Origin: Sedimenticola sp.
GTDB lineage: Bacteria; Pseudomonadota; Gammaproteobacteria; Chromatiales; Chromatiaceae
NCBI GenBank assembly: GCA_027041035.1
Contig: JALULB010000370.1
Span: 1 to 6,606 of the forward strand
Reading direction: 5' to 3'
DNA length: 6,606 bases
How positions within the stretch are numbered: position 1 is the first letter of the stretch; each line of letters opens with the position of its first letter. The notes under the pieces were generated by a model. It was not told where the DNA came from. It saw only the letters and a program-made list of their open reading frames with translations, and did no database searches. The translations under genes were made by a program, and so were the position numbers. This document shows positions 5,896-6,606 of the stretch, one piece after another.

Positions 5896-6606
5896 AGGCA
5901 AGACAGCCCTGGTGACCGGCGCGAGCCGTGGTATCGGCCAGGCCATCGCAATCCAACTCGGAAAAGCCGGCGCGACCGTCATCGGCACCGCGACCACGGA
6001 GGCGGGCGCGGAAGCCATCGGCGTCCACCTGTCGGATGCCGGCATCGCCGGGCGCGGCATGCGCCTGGATGTCACCGACAGCGATTCCGTGGCCGGGGTG
6101 ATCAAGGCCGTCGCCACCGACTTCTCGGCGCCCTCCATCCTGGTGAACAACGCCGGTATCACCCGGGACAACCTGTTGATGCGCATGAAGGACGAAGAAT
6201 GGCGGGCGATCATCGAGACCAATCTGACCTCGGTGTTCCGCATGTCCAAGGCGGTGTTGCGCGGCATGATGAAACAGCGTGAAGGACGCATCATCAGCAT
6301 CTCGTCGGTTGTCGGCGCCACCGGCAACCCCGGGCAGGCGAACTATTCTGCGGCCAAGGCGGGTTTGATCGGATTCACCAAATCGCTGGCGCGCGAGGTC
6401 GGCTCGCGCGGGATTACCGTGAACGCCGTGGCGCCCGGCTTCATCGATACCGACATGACGCGCGCGCTGAGCGATGAACAACGCGGCGCCTTGCTCGGGA
6501 ATATTCCACTGGGCCGGCTCGGTTCGCCCGAGGATATCGCGCATGCCGTGGTGTTTCTGGCTTCTCCCCAGGCCGCTTATATGACCGGCGAAACCCTGCA
6601 TGTGAA
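5888..6606 (+). CDS. fabG: 3-oxoacyl-ACP reductase (FabG), 3'-truncated
   Basis: FabG is the NADPH-dependent reductase that turns 3-ketoacyl-ACP into (R)-3-hydroxyacyl-ACP in each elongation round. It is a classical short-chain dehydrogenase with a Rossmann fold. Visible are 239 codons plus two bases. Marks are the cofactor loop 'TGASRGIG' (10-17), 'NNAG' (87-90) and the complete catalytic tetrad Asn112, Ser140, Tyr153 and Lys157 ('NYSAAKAG'). 'PGFIDTDMTRAL' and the terminal 'MTGETLHV' are also present. The family ends about 6-8 residues after this point with a glycine-rich tail, so only the last few codons are outside the window. The ATG at 5888 sits in an 8-base overlap with fabD (ATGCTTGA), and GGAGG (5877-5881) precedes it by 6 bases, which suggests tight coupling. 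acpP would be expected next. Confidence 0.97.
   Translation, partial: MLEGKTALVTGASRGIGQAIAIQLGKAGATVIGTATTEAGAEAIGVHLSDAGIAGRGMRLDVTDSDSVAGVIKAVATDFSAPSILVNNAGITRDNLLMRMKDEEWRAIIETNLTSVFRMSKAVLRGMMKQREGRIISISSVVGATGNPGQANYSAAKAGLIGFTKSLAREVGSRGITVNAVAPGFIDTDMTRALSDEQRGALLGNIPLGRLGSPEDIAHAVVFLASPQAAYMTGETLHV

Noticed and set aside
4957..6327. Long minus-strand open frame (456 codons) opposite fabD and fabG
   Set aside because: It lies entirely antisense to two enzymes with complete catalytic motifs and shows no recognisable domain. GC-rich codon use on the coding strand commonly leaves such frames open.
5651..6601. Minus-strand open frame (316 codons) opposite the end of fabD and fabG
   Set aside because: Shadow of fabD/fabG codon bias; low-complexity R/H/G-rich translation without domain features.
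1..6606. Search for tRNA, CRISPR array, insertion sequence ends or phage genes
   Set aside because: No repeated spacers, transposase motifs, terminal inverted repeats or tRNA-like cloverleaf was seen; the window is nearly all coding with short gaps.

Overview
This window is an almost unbroken run of plus-strand genes from a proteobacterium, most likely a gammaproteobacterium. The L32 protein carries the gammaproteobacterial-style 'RRSHDALS' stretch, and the gene order yceD-rpmF-plsX-fabH-fabD-fabG is the classic fatty-acid/phospholipid cluster of that group. The base composition is moderately GC-rich. The first gene looks like a PrsT-type TPR protein of the exosortase/PEP-CTERM export system. 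That suggests an environmental organism with an exopolysaccharide or biofilm export locus rather than an enteric one. Genus cannot be read from the sequence.

Layout: 1-1795 holds the 3' part of a long gene built of about 17 tandem TPR units, open at the left window edge. An 81-base gap (1796-1876) carries a good sigma70-type promoter whose -10 box lies only 9 bases before the yceD start codon. yceD (1877-2434) is followed by an 88-base gap and then rpmF (2523-2702). A 204-base gap follows (2703-2906), with a strong hairpin just after rpmF and two more inverted repeats. Then come plsX (2907-3944), fabH (3946-4914, GTG start, one base after the plsX stop), fabD (4954-5895) and fabG (from 5888, overlapping fabD by 8 bases and cut by the right edge roughly half a dozen codons before its expected end).

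The genes link ribosome assembly to membrane lipid supply. YceD (a DUF177 protein tied to 23S rRNA accumulation) and L32 belong to the large ribosomal subunit. FabD charges ACP with malonate, FabH makes the first acetoacetyl-ACP, FabG reduces 3-ketoacyl-ACP, and PlsX turns finished acyl-ACP into acyl-phosphate for phospholipid synthesis. acpP and fabF would be expected just beyond the right edge. All catalytic residues that can be checked are present and no gene looks broken.

No new defence system, mobile element, CRISPR array or RNA gene is visible. The points that deserve a second look are the apparently leaderless yceD mRNA, the structured rpmF-plsX gap with an open frame bridging it exactly, the alternation of strong and absent ribosome binding sites along the cluster, and the PEP-CTERM-type TPR gene sitting directly in front of the cluster.
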